The notes: a model not told the origin generated them from the letters alone. DNA of 64,000 nucleotides from Leptodactylus fallax (GCA_947044405.1 CAMRHE010000197.1:2914001-2978000); one strand, 5' to 3'. Shown: positions 1 to 11,813, counted from the stretch's first letter. Translations and numbers: made by a program.

Positions 1-125
1 CAGCAACATTATTAATAATAATAATAATACACTTTATTTATATAGCGCCAACATATCCCGTAGCACTTTACAAATCAGAAGACACAAACATTCATAATAA
101 TATCTTCCTATTAAAATACACAAAA
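1..125 (-). repeat. LINE 3' tail fragment with (AAT)n
   Basis: A run of AAT repeats is followed by 'tttatttatatagcgccaac' and 'agcactttacaaat'. Read on the minus strand this is the 3' end of an L2/CR1-type LINE of a kind common in frogs, where the tail ends in (ATT)n. The same module recurs at 46.53-46.80 kb, where a reverse transcriptase lies upstream of it. Only the extreme 3' end is visible here; the element is truncated or continues outside the window. Confidence 0.7.
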
Positions 126-389
126 TCTCATGGCTTTACTGTGTGGGGCCATTTTACTGTATGGGGGCCACAAGGGGCATTATACTATATGGAAATGAGC
201 AGGGGCCATACTTTGTAAGCGTCCCTTTGCCAAGTTCATACAGCATTTACAGAAGAACCAGTAGTTATAAATATATATTTATATGTGTGTGTGTATATAT
301 GTATATGAAGCGGTGTTGAACTGGACTCTGATAACATTGTATAGTATGATATCACAAAACAAAATCCATTGAGAGCCAAAGTCAAGTTA
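126..389. other. No gene seen; short TG/TA-rich stretch
   Basis: AT-rich sequence with a short (TG)n/(TA)n patch near 270-305. No coding potential, terminal repeats or RNA structure recognised. Confidence 0.5.
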
Positions 390-800
390 AATTTTGCTAT
401 TTAACTGCAATGTGTGTGAATGTTGTGGCTGTCATTTTGTGAGAATACAGTGGTTAATTCTTTCTAAACAAACTGTGGGTAAGAATTGTGGGAAATATAA
501 TATCTGTAACTTGATGGGATGCTGTGACTATTACTGTAATTATGGTAGCTGTATCTTTTGTGGGAGCATTCTAGTAGTCCTGTGATAGTGCTGTGATTTA
601 TTTTGTTAAGGCTGCATGGTAAGTGTTTTTGATGGGTGCACTGTGTCTATGAGTGGTCACTGTAGCTCTATGAATGTCATTTTGATGTGATTTTCTGTGC
701 TACTTTCTTTTTTGGGTTTCATTGTCACTGTTATGGTGGCATTATTCTGGCACTATTATGAGGGTGCTGTGGCTGACACTATCATAAATCCAGTTTAGTA
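390..800. repeat. Degenerate minisatellite-like repeat
   Basis: Variants of a roughly 25-30 base theme (tgctgtggctgtcactatta-like) recur many times: 'gtggctgtcattttgtg', 'gctgtgactattactg', 'cattgtcactgttatggtgg', 'gctgtggctgacactatc'. The units are too diverged to fix a period by eye. A cysteine-rich open frame at 394-585 is a by-product of the repeat (TGT/TGC codons recur) and is not a gene. Confidence 0.5.
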
Positions 801-818
801 GTTCATTGTTAGAACACA

Positions 819-942
819 TTGGGGCAGATTTATCAATTCCTCTGTGCAGCAGCATCTTCATAAATCTTTTGCTCCCTGCACCAGTAGGGGCCTTTATGAA
901 GACTGGTAAACAACATGCCAGTCCTAATAAATCTGCCCCATT
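819..942. mobile_element. Small palindromic MITE-like element
   Basis: The left end 'ttggggcagatttatcaat' and the right end 'taataaatctgccccattt' are inverted copies of each other, giving terminal inverted repeats of about 18 bp around a 90-bp core. There is no coding capacity. The 'ggggcagattta' terminus also appears at one side of the hairpin near 4.29-4.43 kb, so this is a dispersed family. The superfamily cannot be assigned because no clear target duplication is visible. Confidence 0.6.
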
Positions 943-1836
943 TTAAGTCCTATAAATTAGACAGGAGTAATGTTGCAGAATACGTATGTATGGCTATAAA
1001 GAGAGCCAGTCACTATCATTGTGCATGTTTTTTATGGTTGTTATGTCTACAATTATGAGGAAACTGTCAGTATTGTGGTAGCTGTTAGTATTGAAATATA
1101 ATAATTTATTAATTTATGAAATCAAAATACAAGAAAATATGTACTAATTCAATGGATCAAACACAAGAAATGCAGTGCAGTCTTAAATAAGATCTCTGTA
1201 GGAAACAAACCACTGTCTCAAAGCTCTACTGACATAAAAAAAAACAGGGACTGTTGGAGACATCTTTCTGCACACAACAGTTTAAATCTGAAGTATTAAA
1301 ATTGTTGATTTTGAAGCAGTCGCACACAGTTTATTTACTGATGGCCTGACAGCTTGGTTATGTCAATGATTTGTTTGCCCATATTTGGTCTTTTGATTGC
1401 TTGTCATGCACATATAAAACATGGTTTACCCGTTAGCAATGTAAAGAAGTAGTCCAGTCATAACAAATCCTTACAAAGTGGTATGTGAGGAAAAAACATA
1501 CATATGTAGTATATGTGTATATTGTCATTACATACTTTAACTTGCCTCCTCAGTTCTAGGCTAGTTCCTCAAAGCGATAGCCACAATGACCTCATAAAGA
1601 CAGGTGGTATGAGTGTCTAGTTGAAAGCCGGCCATTTACAGTAGATGATGATCTAGTTTAGCCCCCACAGTATAGCAAATGATCACTTGAATTCTGCTGA
1701 TTATGTGAATTCTGCTGATGATGTCATACACTTATTTTTTTCTCCCAGCCAAGGGTCGGAAACATGCAACAGGTCGGAAAGTTTTTGAGCAGACTAAAGT
1801 TTGCTGTTGGCCATTACAAACAGCTGTCTGCTGTAT
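943..1836. other. No gene seen
   Basis: AT-rich sequence without persuasive coding frames, terminal repeats or tandem repeats. A 62-codon frame at 1764-1952 has no recognisable motif and runs into the following MITE, so it is not taken as a gene. Confidence 0.5.
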
Positions 1837-2214
1837 TTAAAAGGATATTCAAATCTCAAGGATTTTATTCAGACTTGTATCTTAAGCTAAATGAAGTGTT
1901 TTATCCAATACATTGCTTTTTCTATCTTGCTCCGTTTGACAGATACAACTAGATGTCTATCCTCAGTGTTTACAGCTGGTTGCATAAGTTACAGACCTGT
2001 TCTCTTCTCTTGGTGTCTCTGCTTACTGCTTGCAGTTTGAGCCCTGATAAGGGTTAGATAAGTTTCTTAAGCAGTGCCTCTGTTATCTGTGTATGTAGAT
2101 CCAGAGATAACTGCCATTTACAGCATGCAGTGCAAAATTAACTGAAAACCAGGAAGTGAAGAGGAGAGAAGACAGGAGGGCAGCTGAAATCCTGAGATGA
2201 GAAAACCCCTTTAA
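1837..2214. mobile_element. T2/Kolobok-like MITE with TTAA ends
   Basis: The left end reads TTAA-AAGGATATTC-AAATCTCAAGG. The right end, reverse-complemented, reads TTAA-AGGGGTTTTC-TCATCTCAGG. The two ends therefore form an imperfect inverted repeat of about 28 bp flanked by TTAA on both sides. A TTAA target duplication with an AAGGG-type terminus is the pattern of the T2 family (Kolobok superfamily) known from Xenopus; piggyBac also duplicates TTAA and cannot be excluded. The 378-bp element has no coding capacity. Confidence 0.65.
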
Positions 2215-4286
2215 CCCTTTCCCGACATCCACTGTAATAGGGTCTAATAATTACAGAAAAAAAATATATATATTAAAAAAAAAAATTAAAAATATGAAAT
2301 TTGAATTACCTCCCTTTCCCTAGAACACATATAAAAGTTCTTAAATAAAGTGAAACACATACACATTATATGGCACACAATCCATGTCCAGGATTTTATT
2401 TGTGAGGCATCATAAAAATAGGCATCACCGATCTAAACAGCAACGAGCCGTTTTGTGCACACCGCGCTTCTATAGGGTCAGTGAATATTAAAAAAACTGC
2501 AAATGGGACCACTTAACAGTCAATTTACAAACCACATCAGCCTAATGACACTAAGGTTTTTAACCGTATTGTGTCCATGTTAGTACCACTCTGTGTGGCT
2601 CTAGCCCCCAAGAGTTTCATCTTGCTAGTGAGCCCTGCATCTCTGAGTGCAAACAATAGATATTCCTATATGTCAATAGCAAGTAGTCATCGTAAAAATT
2701 ATGAAAAACTTTTCAAAAGTATATTTGAAAGTTGCCTAACCACATTACACAGTGAATAAACTTTATTTACATAAAAAGAAATGCAATCCAGGCACAATTT
2801 GTCTCATGCAATGTTCATAACTATGGTCATAAAGCCACATGTTGTGATTTAGTCAGTGCAGCTTTTACATTGTGACAAAATCTGTACAGCCCTGGCTTAA
2901 GTAAGTTTTGCTTTTATCGTGTAGTTATGCTGTGTTTTGTGGATTCTGACTACAGCTGTTGTGCATTATTTTTATTCACTAAGACAATATTCTGTTCTGC
3001 TGTAGAAACCTTTCAGTGCAGAAATGTTAAAAGCAAATAAACATACCTTATTTCATCAAGTAAATGCTTAAGAAGGCAAAGAAGGAGTTATACTGGTGAG
3101 TGCTTTCTTTTTATTGCAAGTCCTCTACAACTTGTTAAGCTGCGCTGATGCTTTATGGTCATAATAAAGGGAACATTTAGGCGGTAATGCTAGCAGTGCA
3201 TTGTAGATAAAAAACACAATGGTGAAATGACAAGCAAGCCAATAATGGTTTTGGGACAGCTGTATAAATGATAAATGCTACATATATTTGGTGCGATGAT
3301 TTTTAAGGAAGAAAATGCTTTTGGTTTTATCTTCACAGCTTTACTTTCAAATTGCTCAACTGAGGGTAAGCCTCATATTTTCTCACTACATAACCTTAAA
3401 AAAGAGTTACACTTCTTTTCTTCTTATCATCTTGAATCATAAACTCAAATATTAAAGCATTTGCTTTGTAATAAACAGCAAGAAGGTGTCAGGAATGGAA
3501 GCTATTTACCATACATTATTTTACATAGCACTATCATACTCCATAGACTATCCAAACACATGCATGACTGCTAAGTACCTTTAGCAACACTTACCTCCTA
3601 TAGAAGCAAACGATCAGTCATGTAAAAATCCAACATGTCTGATTCTTGTCTTGCATTGTAAGTACACAGAACTATAGTTTAGCATCATATGTTTTCAATA
3701 AAATACAGTGCGTATACATTATCAATATCCTCCAGGACTACAACGTTGTAGACGCTGAAATATTGCAGCTACTTATGTTGTGATCTCATTTCAAAAGCTG
3801 GAAATGAAATATGGTGTTTGTACTTTGCTGCTATAATACTGTAGCATTCTTTATCCTCGATTTTGGAACACAGGTACATGGAATTAAGTCTGTTCAACAG
3901 GAGTATATAACTTCACAATAGAGCTGTCAATAACTTATTGTATAATATTTTTCCACACTCAGTCTATTTTTCAAATGGTGGGACTGGAGTGCTTCTTTAA
4001 ATAGAAGACAGGGAAAGTGTAGGAAAAAGTAGCTGACGCAGCTGCAGTTTCTCACTCAGTATTTCAGTTAAATAATATGAGGAGGAGAGAGGGGGGGACA
4101 ACATGGGGGAGACAACTGACTAGCTTAGGGCACACAGCGCAGTTATTACTTTACTACGGAAAGAACTTGCCCAGTCTGTAAGCATTGAGAGAAAAGATGT
4201 ACATTAACAAAGATCAGCAGATGGAAGGAAAAAAAAAAATAAATCTGCAGGTTAGACACAGAAGAAATTTATGAAAGTGTCTCAAA
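2215..4286. other. Repeat-poor region, no gene seen
   Basis: No transposon ends, tandem repeats or convincing exons. A stretch at about 3,070-3,380 is more varied in composition than its surroundings and contains a Hox/Cdx-like AT motif (tttatggtcataataaa, 3152-3168). It could be a conserved non-coding element, but this is only an impression. Confidence 0.4.
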
Positions 4287-4435
4287 AAAAAAAAGCTATC
4301 TTTGTTGTCCATGGCAACCAATCCCAGAACAGTTTTCATTTCTTCATTTCAGTGCTCTTGAAAAATGAAAGGAGCACTGTAATTGGTTGCTATGGATAGC
4401 GATGCGTTTTATTTCATTTTGTAAATCTGCCCCAA
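4287..4435. repeat. Imperfect hairpin repeat (dispersed family)
   Basis: 'ttgtccatggcaaccaat' near 4,305 pairs with 'attggttgctatggatagc' near 4,381, and the inner arms (ttttcatt / aatgaaag) also pair, giving an imperfect palindrome of about 100 bp. It is followed by 'gtaaatctgccccaat', the terminus of the element at 819-942. It is probably a small non-autonomous DNA element. Confidence 0.55.
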
Positions 4436-4479
4436 TATACCTAGGATTCAGATTCTGTAAACAAAGGCTATAACATTAT

Positions 4480-5130
4480 CTATATGTCACCTACGACAAA
4501 TAGTATAGTAATTTCATTCCTTCTACCATCTGCAAGTATGGGTGTAATAGCTGAGAACATACATATGTATGTTCCTGCCCTCCCTCCCTTATTCGCTGGA
4601 AGTTTTGGATGTGGTGTGAATGTCAGTATGAGTGCTTGTAAGATTGGTTTGGATGGAGGGGTGACTTGTGGTTTGGGAAATTTGATGATCGGTGCCGGTT
4701 AGTTACGGCAGCCTGGAGGGGGTCCTCGGAGTTGGGGAGGAAGTATGTGGTGGTATGGTTTGGGGGGGAAGCTATAAGGCTCTGGACTCCCCAAGCAATG
4801 GCATCTCTATAACTGGAATTGGTCTGGCCTGAGAACGGGGGGATTTTTAAGATGGGATTCCGTTTTCACTTGGGACTGGTGATTTGGTACCCCTGACCTG
4901 GGCGTACAGCTGGAGGTAAAGACAATTTGGGTTATTAGGCCAGATTGTTGGCTTGGAGGACCTCCTTAGTTTAATATGTTTACAATACTCAGGGATTTTA
5001 CATGGTTATTTAACGTTAATTGTTTGTTATAATAAAATGGCTGCAGTGGCCAATTTATTCCATCCTCTTGTCTTGAGTCTTTCTTGATTTAGGTGGGTGG
5101 AGTTTAATTCGTCCTGAGAAAGGACTAGAT
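4480..5130 (+). repeat. Unclassified retroelement-like repeat, copy 1
   Basis: G-rich, non-coding sequence ending in 'aaatggctgcagtggccaat' (5035-5054). A close counterpart, 'aactggctgctgtggccaat', occurs in reverse orientation at 54435-54454 inside the 0.75-kb insertion in the L1 element. Upstream parts share short motifs in the same order (gggggtcctcg, ctggactcccca, acccctga-ctgg), so the two loci probably belong to one family. A polyadenylation-like 'aataaaa' (5030-5036) just before the shared end suggests an LTR or other retroelement terminus. I cannot name the family. Short open frames here have no motif. Confidence 0.4.
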
Positions 5131-5394
5131 GGTGCCACGTCATGGTGATGCACGCAGTTCAGACAGATACTGTAGAATGTTCGTAGATGTTGAATGGTAT
5201 CATTCATAGATGAGAACAGTTGTACTAGTGCTCTGTAACAGAGCTCTGTGCAGCTAATTCTACCTGCAGATTATAGTACATGTACAGTATATAGCACTAC
5301 AGTTATCCCTGTGCTCCACAATCTGAAAAATCAACATAAAATTCAAATGGTCTGAAATAGCAAAAATTATTATAGACTTGTCCCCCTAGAATTC

Positions 5395-5790
5395 AGTACT
5401 GCTTCTTTGGTACTCTCTGGTGCTTACTTGTATAAGGCACATGACTGCTGGAGCCAATCCATGGCCGCATAGGACATGTCCTATTTTTGTCTGTTTTTAC
5501 TGATCCTTGAATAGACTCAAGTCTATAAGGAATCCATGAAACCATATTGACCCATGTCTGATAATCAGCCATTTCATCCATTTTCACCTCACACAACTGT
5601 TGTTTCACAGACCGGGAAAAACAAAGAAAAAAATTGTGGCATGCACTAGTTTTTCTTCTCTTATCTCTACTAGCCTCGGTCATTCAAGTTAATGGGTTTG
5701 TGAAAAAAAAAGCTATCCGTTTTTTTCCCCAAACCCGTACATCCATGTGCTGTCCGTGTTTCTTCTGTTTTTCACAGATTCCTTGCTAGG
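5395..5790. repeat. Unclassified non-coding sequence, possibly MITE-derived
   Basis: The composition and phrases such as 'gctatccgttttttt', 'cacagaccgggaaaa' and 'aaacccgtacatcc' resemble frog non-autonomous DNA elements, but no matching ends or target duplication were found. A 96-codon minus-strand frame covering it has no recognisable domain and is not accepted. Confidence 0.25.
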
Positions 5791-5865
5791 TGATGCTGAA
5801 AAATAAAGACAGCATATGTCTTTTATCGGATCTCAAAAAACAGATGTTTCACAGATGCCACACAA

Positions 5866-6225
5866 ATCAGACTAAAGCTCCACGTAGCGGGCCGCAGCAA
5901 AAAAGCACTGCGGGAAAAAAAACGCTACAGCAACGCATCATGGTTTTTCCCCCAGCGTTTTTCACAGTCTACAGAGGTTTCCTCTGAGGACTTTCTGCTT
6001 CCATTATACCTATAGGGAAACCGCCAGTGTTTCTGTAGGTATAATTCACATGCTGCGATTTCCAAAACCGTGACGGTTTTGGAAATCACGGTGTTTCTGC
6101 TGCACTTATTTTTCTGCAATGTGTAGATGGGATTCGCTAGAATCCTATCCACTTTGCAGTGACTGTAAAATTCCACAGTTTTTGCCGTGGTGTTTACGCC
6201 ATGTGGGGCCCAGACCTCAAATACG
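5866..6225. mobile_element. MITE family F2, degraded copy
   Basis: Shares with 8689-9011 and 12480-12791 the ordered blocks 'ctccacgtagcgggccgcag', 'ttatacctatagggaaac', 'gacatgctgcgatttccaaa', 'ttctgcaatgtgtagatggg' and 'acgccatgtggggccc'. It consists of several nested hairpins (for example ccaaaaccgtgacggttttgg). The ends are worn and no target duplication is clear. No coding capacity. Confidence 0.65.
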
Positions 6226-7323
6226 AAAATACACTACAATTTACAGCATCTGTTTTTTTTTTTTTTTAATCCACAATACAGATTGTTTGTATGAAAGCAG
6301 ACTATATAGTCTAATTTTATATCACTTATTAGTTTCCTCTGATGCCCTACTCCTTTCTTGGACAAGTTGAAAAAAGTGTCAAAAAACACATAATACATGT
6401 GGTGCACAGCAAGTAGGCCAGTTCCTTGACACAAACTGTGGCACATTTATCGTTGTAAAATGTTGCCTAGTATTCTTCACAATTGTCTTGCATTATTTAT
6501 TTATTTCATAAGTGTAAAATGTTATAGAATATTTTGCAGCTATTTAAATAAAGAATACTTTATAGTATAATACTCTAAAATTCCACAAAAAAATTTTAAC
6601 TGATACATTTTTTGATGTAAATATAATAATAAAAAATGTAGACGCTGAAAAACTGTTTGTTTCATAGAATATTAAAAAAGGAATTAGTTAAGTGTATTTC
6701 AGTCTGTAAGTCTCTAAGCAACAAGGAGAAACATCAAGTCCCTTAAATTACAGCGCTTTGTAATGTAACCAGATTCAAAGATTGATACTTACAAGCGCCC
6801 ACAGACAAGAGTGTTTCTTTGAAAGCACTAAATTCAATTAGAGCAGAATTTAACATAGGTTCCATGTCTAACAAGTAGAGCCTGTTACAAGCTAGGTACA
6901 TAATACCTACTATTGTACAGTTGGGAAAAGGGGAAATCCGGTAAGTTATTTAGTTCAATTCTGTGACTTCCCCGCCAGTGAGTTTATTTTTAATAAAACG
7001 ATGTAAGCCCTGTTTCTCTCCATTTAGAAGTACTGTACTACATTGATTAAAGACTCACCTTGGACTGGTTCAGATACTGCTCAGTTTTTCATATGTTATA
7101 TTATTATGCCATCATTTCTTTGCCAAATGGAAGGTTCTCTTTTCACTGTTCTGACTTACATATAGGAATTCTGTATATATACAGCCAATATATTTTAGGA
7201 TAAAATTACTTTGGCTATAAAGTTTGAAAATAATGCAGTTGTGAAGGTTCACCCTTAGTACCTAGGGTAAATTGCTGTTGAATAATGTGAAAATGTGAGC
7301 GACTTAGAATATCTACTTGCTAA
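6226..7323. other. Repeat-poor AT-rich region, no gene seen
   Basis: Contains a poly-T run near 6,250. Otherwise no transposon ends, tandem repeats or exons were recognised. The part at about 6,700-7,000 is a weak candidate for conserved non-coding sequence by appearance only. Confidence 0.4.
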
Positions 7324-7828
7324 CAGGGTTGTAGAGTTGGAGTCGTTTGAGTCAGGACCAATTTTGGCTGGAGTTGAAAACAAGGTAGCTTCAAAATACA
7401 ATGATTAATTATTTTTAATCCTATTATACCATTAGTAATGTTGTATAATTAATTAGATATAGTTTGTTGCATATTTACTTTCACATGAATTCAATCACTA
7501 GCTTTTTAATGAATTAGAGAATCTTTACCGAGAGATCAAGACACAAAACACATGTCTTCAGTCTGGAATTTGAGGGAAATAACACCCTAACTATAAAATA
7601 CTTCAAAATAATGTTTAGTTAATCACCAGACTGCGCTTTGAGTCTATTGAAAATGTTTCTTGTAGTTGTTTACTTTTTATTCTCTAATCTTTACAGAATC
7701 TTCTTTTGACTGACTGTAGCTGTCAGCCTTTAGTGAAGGAGTTGAATTTGATTCAGGAGTTGGCATCAGTCCGTGGAAAAATTGAGGAGTCTGAGTTGGT
7801 GGTTTGGCCTGCTGACTCCACAGCCCTG
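7324..7828. mobile_element. hAT-like non-autonomous element with 8-bp TSD
   Basis: The left end 'cagggttgtagagttggagtc' and the right end '...gactccacagccctg' are inverted copies. The element is flanked by 'cttgctaa' (7316-7323) and 'cttactaa' (7829-7836), an 8-bp target duplication with one mismatch, which is the hallmark of hAT transposition. The CAGGGCTGTGGAGTC terminus is that of a very widespread vertebrate hAT-type MITE. The 505-bp body has no coding capacity. Confidence 0.8.
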
Positions 7829-8540
7829 CTTACTAATATAGCGTATATTCCTTTAGTAGTGGGAATATACCAATAATGCATCAGGGCAGTAAAAGAACTC
7901 AAATTCACTAAAAGAGTTTTATGACAGACAATAGAAGCCTGAAGCCTTTTTTTTTTTGTAAATGTCTAGTTTAGGTGTATGTAAGAATCTTTTTAATACA
8001 TTCTATCAGAGGAAAATGCTTATATCTCCTATAATTAGCCTTCTTCAGCTTGCTAAATTGCTCAATTCATTGCCAGATGAGTCTTCACTAAATACAGGCT
8101 AGAACTCACAGATACTGTAGCTCAAGTTACTTAGAGGTCAATAGATAGGGGATGGGGAAAAGGAGCCCACTAAGTGAGAAAAAGAGGGAGATGCATGCTG
8201 TCTAAGATAAGTTGGGGGGCGGGCTTTGACTGATGAAATGGACACTATGAAGTACCTCACTAGATATAGACATTGCCTTTACCATGAGAGACTATTTATA
8301 ATGATAATTAGATATACAGTATGATGTATATCAAATAATTTACACAGTAAATGTATATTACATTACACAGGTTTGTAGAGAATACTTACTATGCTTATAA
8401 AGAGAAAGAACTTACAGTAAACTCAATTTTGTAGCCTTTATCAGCAAACTGCAAATAGCTGACCTGATTAACTGGATGGTAGAGCTGTACATAACAGCAA
8501 CAGAACTCAGCCCCCACACAGCAGAACGCCACTCCTCTTG
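7829..8540. other. Repeat-poor region, no gene seen
   Basis: No element ends or exons recognised. 'ttgtagcctttatcagcaaa' near 8,430 lies in a stretch that could be conserved non-coding sequence; this cannot be judged from one genome. Confidence 0.35.
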
Positions 8541-8544
8541 AAAA

Positions 8545-8662
8545 GTGGTTACCTGTAGACTATAAAAGTCCTGCTTGCAGGCATTTTTTTAAGTGGATTC
8601 GGGGACAGAAACCCCGAACGTAGAGCAGGCGCAGGTGTTGACCTACCCTTACTCTTCAAGTA
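8545..8662. mobile_element. MITE family F3 fragment
   Basis: 'gtcctgcttgcaggca', 'aagtggattcggggacagaa' and 'accccgaacg...gcgcaggtgt' match the right half of the F3 family seen at 25755-25915 and 9936-10130 (motifs tcacacctgcgttcaggttt / ggggacggaaacccc). Fragment only. Confidence 0.55.
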
Positions 8663-8688
8663 AGTTTTAAATGTAGCAAACCTTTTAA

Positions 8689-9011
8689 GGCTAAGGCCCC
8701 ACGTAATGGGCCACAACCAAAAAGCGCTGCGGGAAAAACCATGGCGGAACCATATTGCGGTTTTTCCCGCAGTACTTTTCACAGAAAGTCCGCAGAGTTT
8801 CTGCTTCAATTATACCTATACGGAAACCATCAGCATTTCCGTAGATATAATTGACATGCTGCAATTTATGGTTTTTGAAATTGCAGCATGTCCGCTGCGG
8901 ATATTTTTCTGCAATATGTGGATGGGATTAGCTAAAATCCCATGCACTTTGTAGGTACTGTAAAATGCCACGGTTTTTGACATGGCGGAAACGCTACGTG
9001 GGACCCCAGCC
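8689..9011. mobile_element. MITE family F2, copy with TAA target duplication
   Basis: Starts GGCTAAGGCCCCACGT and ends ACGTGGGACCCCAGCC, an inverted terminal repeat. It is flanked by TAA on both sides (8686-8688, 9012-9014). A 3-bp TAA/TTA duplication and a GG-type terminus fit the PIF/Harbinger superfamily, so F2 is inferred to be a Harbinger-type MITE. The interior holds several hairpins, including 'ggaaaaaccatgg' with 'gcggtttttccc'. No coding capacity. Confidence 0.7.
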
Positions 9012-9185
9012 TAAAATACAAAATGAAGTAATTGAAATGTATTCATTTACTTAAGAAAAACTTTACTAGTGTTAAAAACAGGAAAGTCAAAGTTTAAAGA
9101 GAATGGGGGGAATAAATTAGTACTGGCATTTCCATAACATCAAATAAGTGAAAATTCCCAGGAAAATTTGTTTTGAGGGATGTTC

Positions 9186-9716
9186 TTAAAGGGGAATTCC
9201 CATTAAAAGAAACATGACTCAAAACATACAGTCAAAAAGTTATTTATTATTAGTTATTAATATATGCAACAGATCTTCATTATTCAAAATAAAATATAAC
9301 CAAGATCTATGCTTTCCTATTTTCCCACTGTGTGAAGTACTTCCTATATCTGGTTGCCATAGTAATGTCCATCAACAGCTGTGAAATGGTGGACACATTT
9401 TATCCACCCTTCTGCTTGCTTGTCTTGTTCCTGCTAAGATCTGCCTGGTTTCACTTTCATGTTTCTCTGGTCTCCTGCTCTGGGGGCAGGGCAAGCAAGA
9501 CTTCAATGCAATCCTCTAAGATGCAGTCACATGGCATGTCACACAGCACAAGCATGTGCCTGCCCACATGAAAGGAGCAGAGCTGTATTTGAGGCTACAA
9601 GAGGTAAAAATGGCAATGCAGAGCAGAAGGTTTTTTTTTGTATCAATACTGTTAACATAATGGTATGCATCATCTCCAGAGAGCTATTCTTACAACTCAT
9701 GGGATAACTCCTTTAA
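9186..9716. mobile_element. T2/Kolobok-like MITE with TTAA ends
   Basis: The left TTAA-AGGGGAATTCCCATTA and the right end, reverse-complemented TTAA-AGGAGTTATCCCATGAG, form an imperfect inverted repeat with TTAA duplicated (9186-9189, 9713-9716). This is the same terminal design as 1837-2214 and the 38.35-39.04 kb pair. Open frames at 9332-9707 lie inside the element and have no recognisable motif. Confidence 0.6.
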
Positions 9717-9935
9717 TAAAATAGTTTTTATAATCTCTTCCTACCATGAATTATGAAAGGCTAATTTTAGTGTGATCTGCACAATTTTACAAAGAACACA
9801 GAAAATCCTGAGGTTCAAGTTGAAACAGCTCAGGTCACGAATAATGAATTAATAAAGGGAATCAAATAGACTCCTTGACAAAAAAAGAATGCATCCAGAT
9901 AGAAATGTCAGATTGCTCAGCAGGCAGATATGTCT

Positions 9936-10130
9936 TAGGCCTGGTTCACATCTGCGTTCGGGTTTCCGTTCGGGAAGTCTGCTTTGGGACGGAAACCTAC
10001 ACGCATAAAAAAGCAGTTTACCTGGGAAACCCGTGGACCCCATAGACTATAATGCCCATGTGGTTTCCGCTCGTTTTCCGCACGAAACATGCGGAGAGGA
10101 AAGTGCTGCTTGCCTACCGGGACTTAGGCA
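9936..10130. mobile_element. MITE family F3 copy
   Basis: 'ggttcacatctgcgttcggg', 'gtttccgttcggg', 'gggacggaaacc' and 'atgcggagaggaaagt' identify this as the F3 family also seen at 19186-19415, 25755-25915 and 60075-60190. The beginning 'taggcctggttcacatc' resembles the GGC-type ends of the F1/F2 families. No coding capacity. Confidence 0.6.
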
Positions 10131-10644
10131 GATATATAAATGATTATAGGTATGGCTAGTGTACCTCTTGGTGAGAGATCGCTAACTGCTAGACATGCCT
10201 CTACAATACACTCAAAGACATTGTCCCCTGCTGACAGACTGAGAGAAGGGGTGAATCATTGGACTGAGAAGATGGTCGTTTTGATGAATTGCTGGCCATT
10301 TAGGTTATTCTGACCGATCTGTTAGGAGGTGTTGGGAGCAGTGGTTACATAAGGACATGTACAGACAACGAATAGACTTCAAACAGCCCCGACAGACCAC
10401 CAGCAGAAAGGATCGTTCGATCTGCTCACACGCATGAAAAGCTCCCCCAGTTTCTTGTATGGCTCTATGGCTAACCGTGTCTAATGTTGTATCCCAGCTA
10501 GAGTTGGCTCAACAATGTACTAGAGCCTCTTTTCAATTGTCCAGTTTTCTCCAATAAACTTGTCCTTTTGCTGTAATACAACTCCATCTTGTTTTCAATT
10601 ATTAAGCTACTTCCACCTTTTTTGGTGTAAATTGCACCTTTTTG
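10131..10644. other. No gene seen
   Basis: Non-repetitive to the eye apart from a possible old MITE ('agacaacgaatagacttcaa'). 'ccaataaacttgtccttttg' resembles a retroelement 3' end but nothing else supports it. Confidence 0.35.
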
Positions 10645-10817
10645 AGGTCTTACCCCACGTGGCGTAAACGAATGCTATCTACCAAATCCCATCCACACAT
10701 TGCAGAACAATACGCGCAGCAGAAAGACTGTGATTTCCAAAACCGTTGCAGTGTGTTGCCACTGCATTTTTTACTGTAGCGCTTTTTTGCTGTGGCCCGC
10801 TACTTGGGGCTTTAGCC
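10645..10817. mobile_element. MITE family F2 fragment, reversed
   Basis: Begins 'taccccacgtggcgtaaacg', contains 'aaatcccatccacacattgc' and 'gatttccaaaaccgt', and ends 'tggcccgctacttggggctt' + tagcc followed by TAA. It is the reverse complement of F2 with an internal deletion. No coding capacity. Confidence 0.6.
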
Positions 10818-11126
10818 TAAAAGGGGAAAATGGACCAAAGGCCTTCACTATTTAGAGATTTCTATCTGTTTTACCTTGTCTAGCTCTCTATCTTATTATT
10901 AAGGCACAGTATAGCACTGTTATTTAAAGACTATATGGCATTAAGTGTTCATTAATAAGCATTATTATGCACAGTAGGCACTGTTATTTGCTAAGTATTA
11001 CTTGCACACTTTCTGACAAACATATAAGATTGATATTCGCAGGTGTTCAAAATATAGAAAACCATGAACATTTTTATATGTTAAGCATTTTTGAGGCAAT
11101 GTCTGATATACTAATTCCAATTTTTA

Positions 11127-11372
11127 GGCTAAGGCCCCATATAGAGAAACACAGTATCCGTGTGTCATCTGTGGTTTTCACTGACCCATACATGCAAATT
11201 AATTGACAGCCACAATACGAACAGGTATAGGGCCTGCTTCATAATTTGCGGTTCTTCAATTTGACCTGCACACAAAAAGTACGACTGTGTGTAGGGGCCC
11301 ATTGAAATGTATGGCTCCGTACTTTGATCCGCAATTGCAGATCAAAAATTAGTTCATGTGCAGGAGACCTTA
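11127..11372. mobile_element. MITE, GGCTAAGGCCCC-ended (family F9)
   Basis: Starts 'aggctaaggccccatataga' and ends near 'gtgcaggagaccttaag'. The terminus is like that of F1/F2 but the interior differs (for example 'catacatgcaaattaattga', 'gtaggggcccattgaaatg'). It abuts the next element almost exactly and forms the first member of an array running to 14.4 kb. Confidence 0.45.
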
Positions 11373-11373
11373 A

Positions 11374-11644
11374 GCTAAGGCCCCACGCAGAGAATCGCTG
11401 TCAAAAAGTGCTGCAGAAAAGACTGCGGCGGAAACGCATCAGCGTTTTTCACAGCATTTCTGTAGGTATAATTGACATGCTGCAATTTACAAAAACGCTG
11501 TGGTTTTTGAAATAGCAGCATTTCCACTGCGGATATTTTTCTACAATGTGTGGCTGGGATTAGCCATAATCCCATCCACTTTGCAGGTAATGTAAAACGA
11601 CATGTTTTTTTGCCACAACATTTTCACGCGACATGTTCCCCGCC
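11374..11644. mobile_element. MITE family F2 copy
   Basis: TAA (11371-11373) precedes GCTAAGGCCCCACGC. Family blocks are present in order: 'aaaagtgctgcagaaaa', 'ggtataattgacatgctgca', 'actgcggatatttttctac' and 'cccatccactttgcaggtaa'. The right end near 11,640 is eroded. Overlapping short open frames are not genes. Confidence 0.6.
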
Positions 11645-11813
11645 CTACTGAGATTTTGCTTCATTTTCCCATGCGTGTTTTCATACTCTATTCAGTCTAC
11701 AGGGAAAACGCTTGCGACTGCATCTGAAATTAACATGTTGCAATTTTCAAAAATGCATGTGTTTTTTTTAAAAATGCAGCTTCTCCTCAACTTTTTTTCC
11801 ACAATGTGTGCAT

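Noticed and set aside
394..585. Cysteine-rich 63-codon frame resembling a secreted peptide
   Set aside because: It lies within a degenerate minisatellite whose units contain TGT/TGC. There is no signal peptide pattern, and the cysteines follow the repeat.
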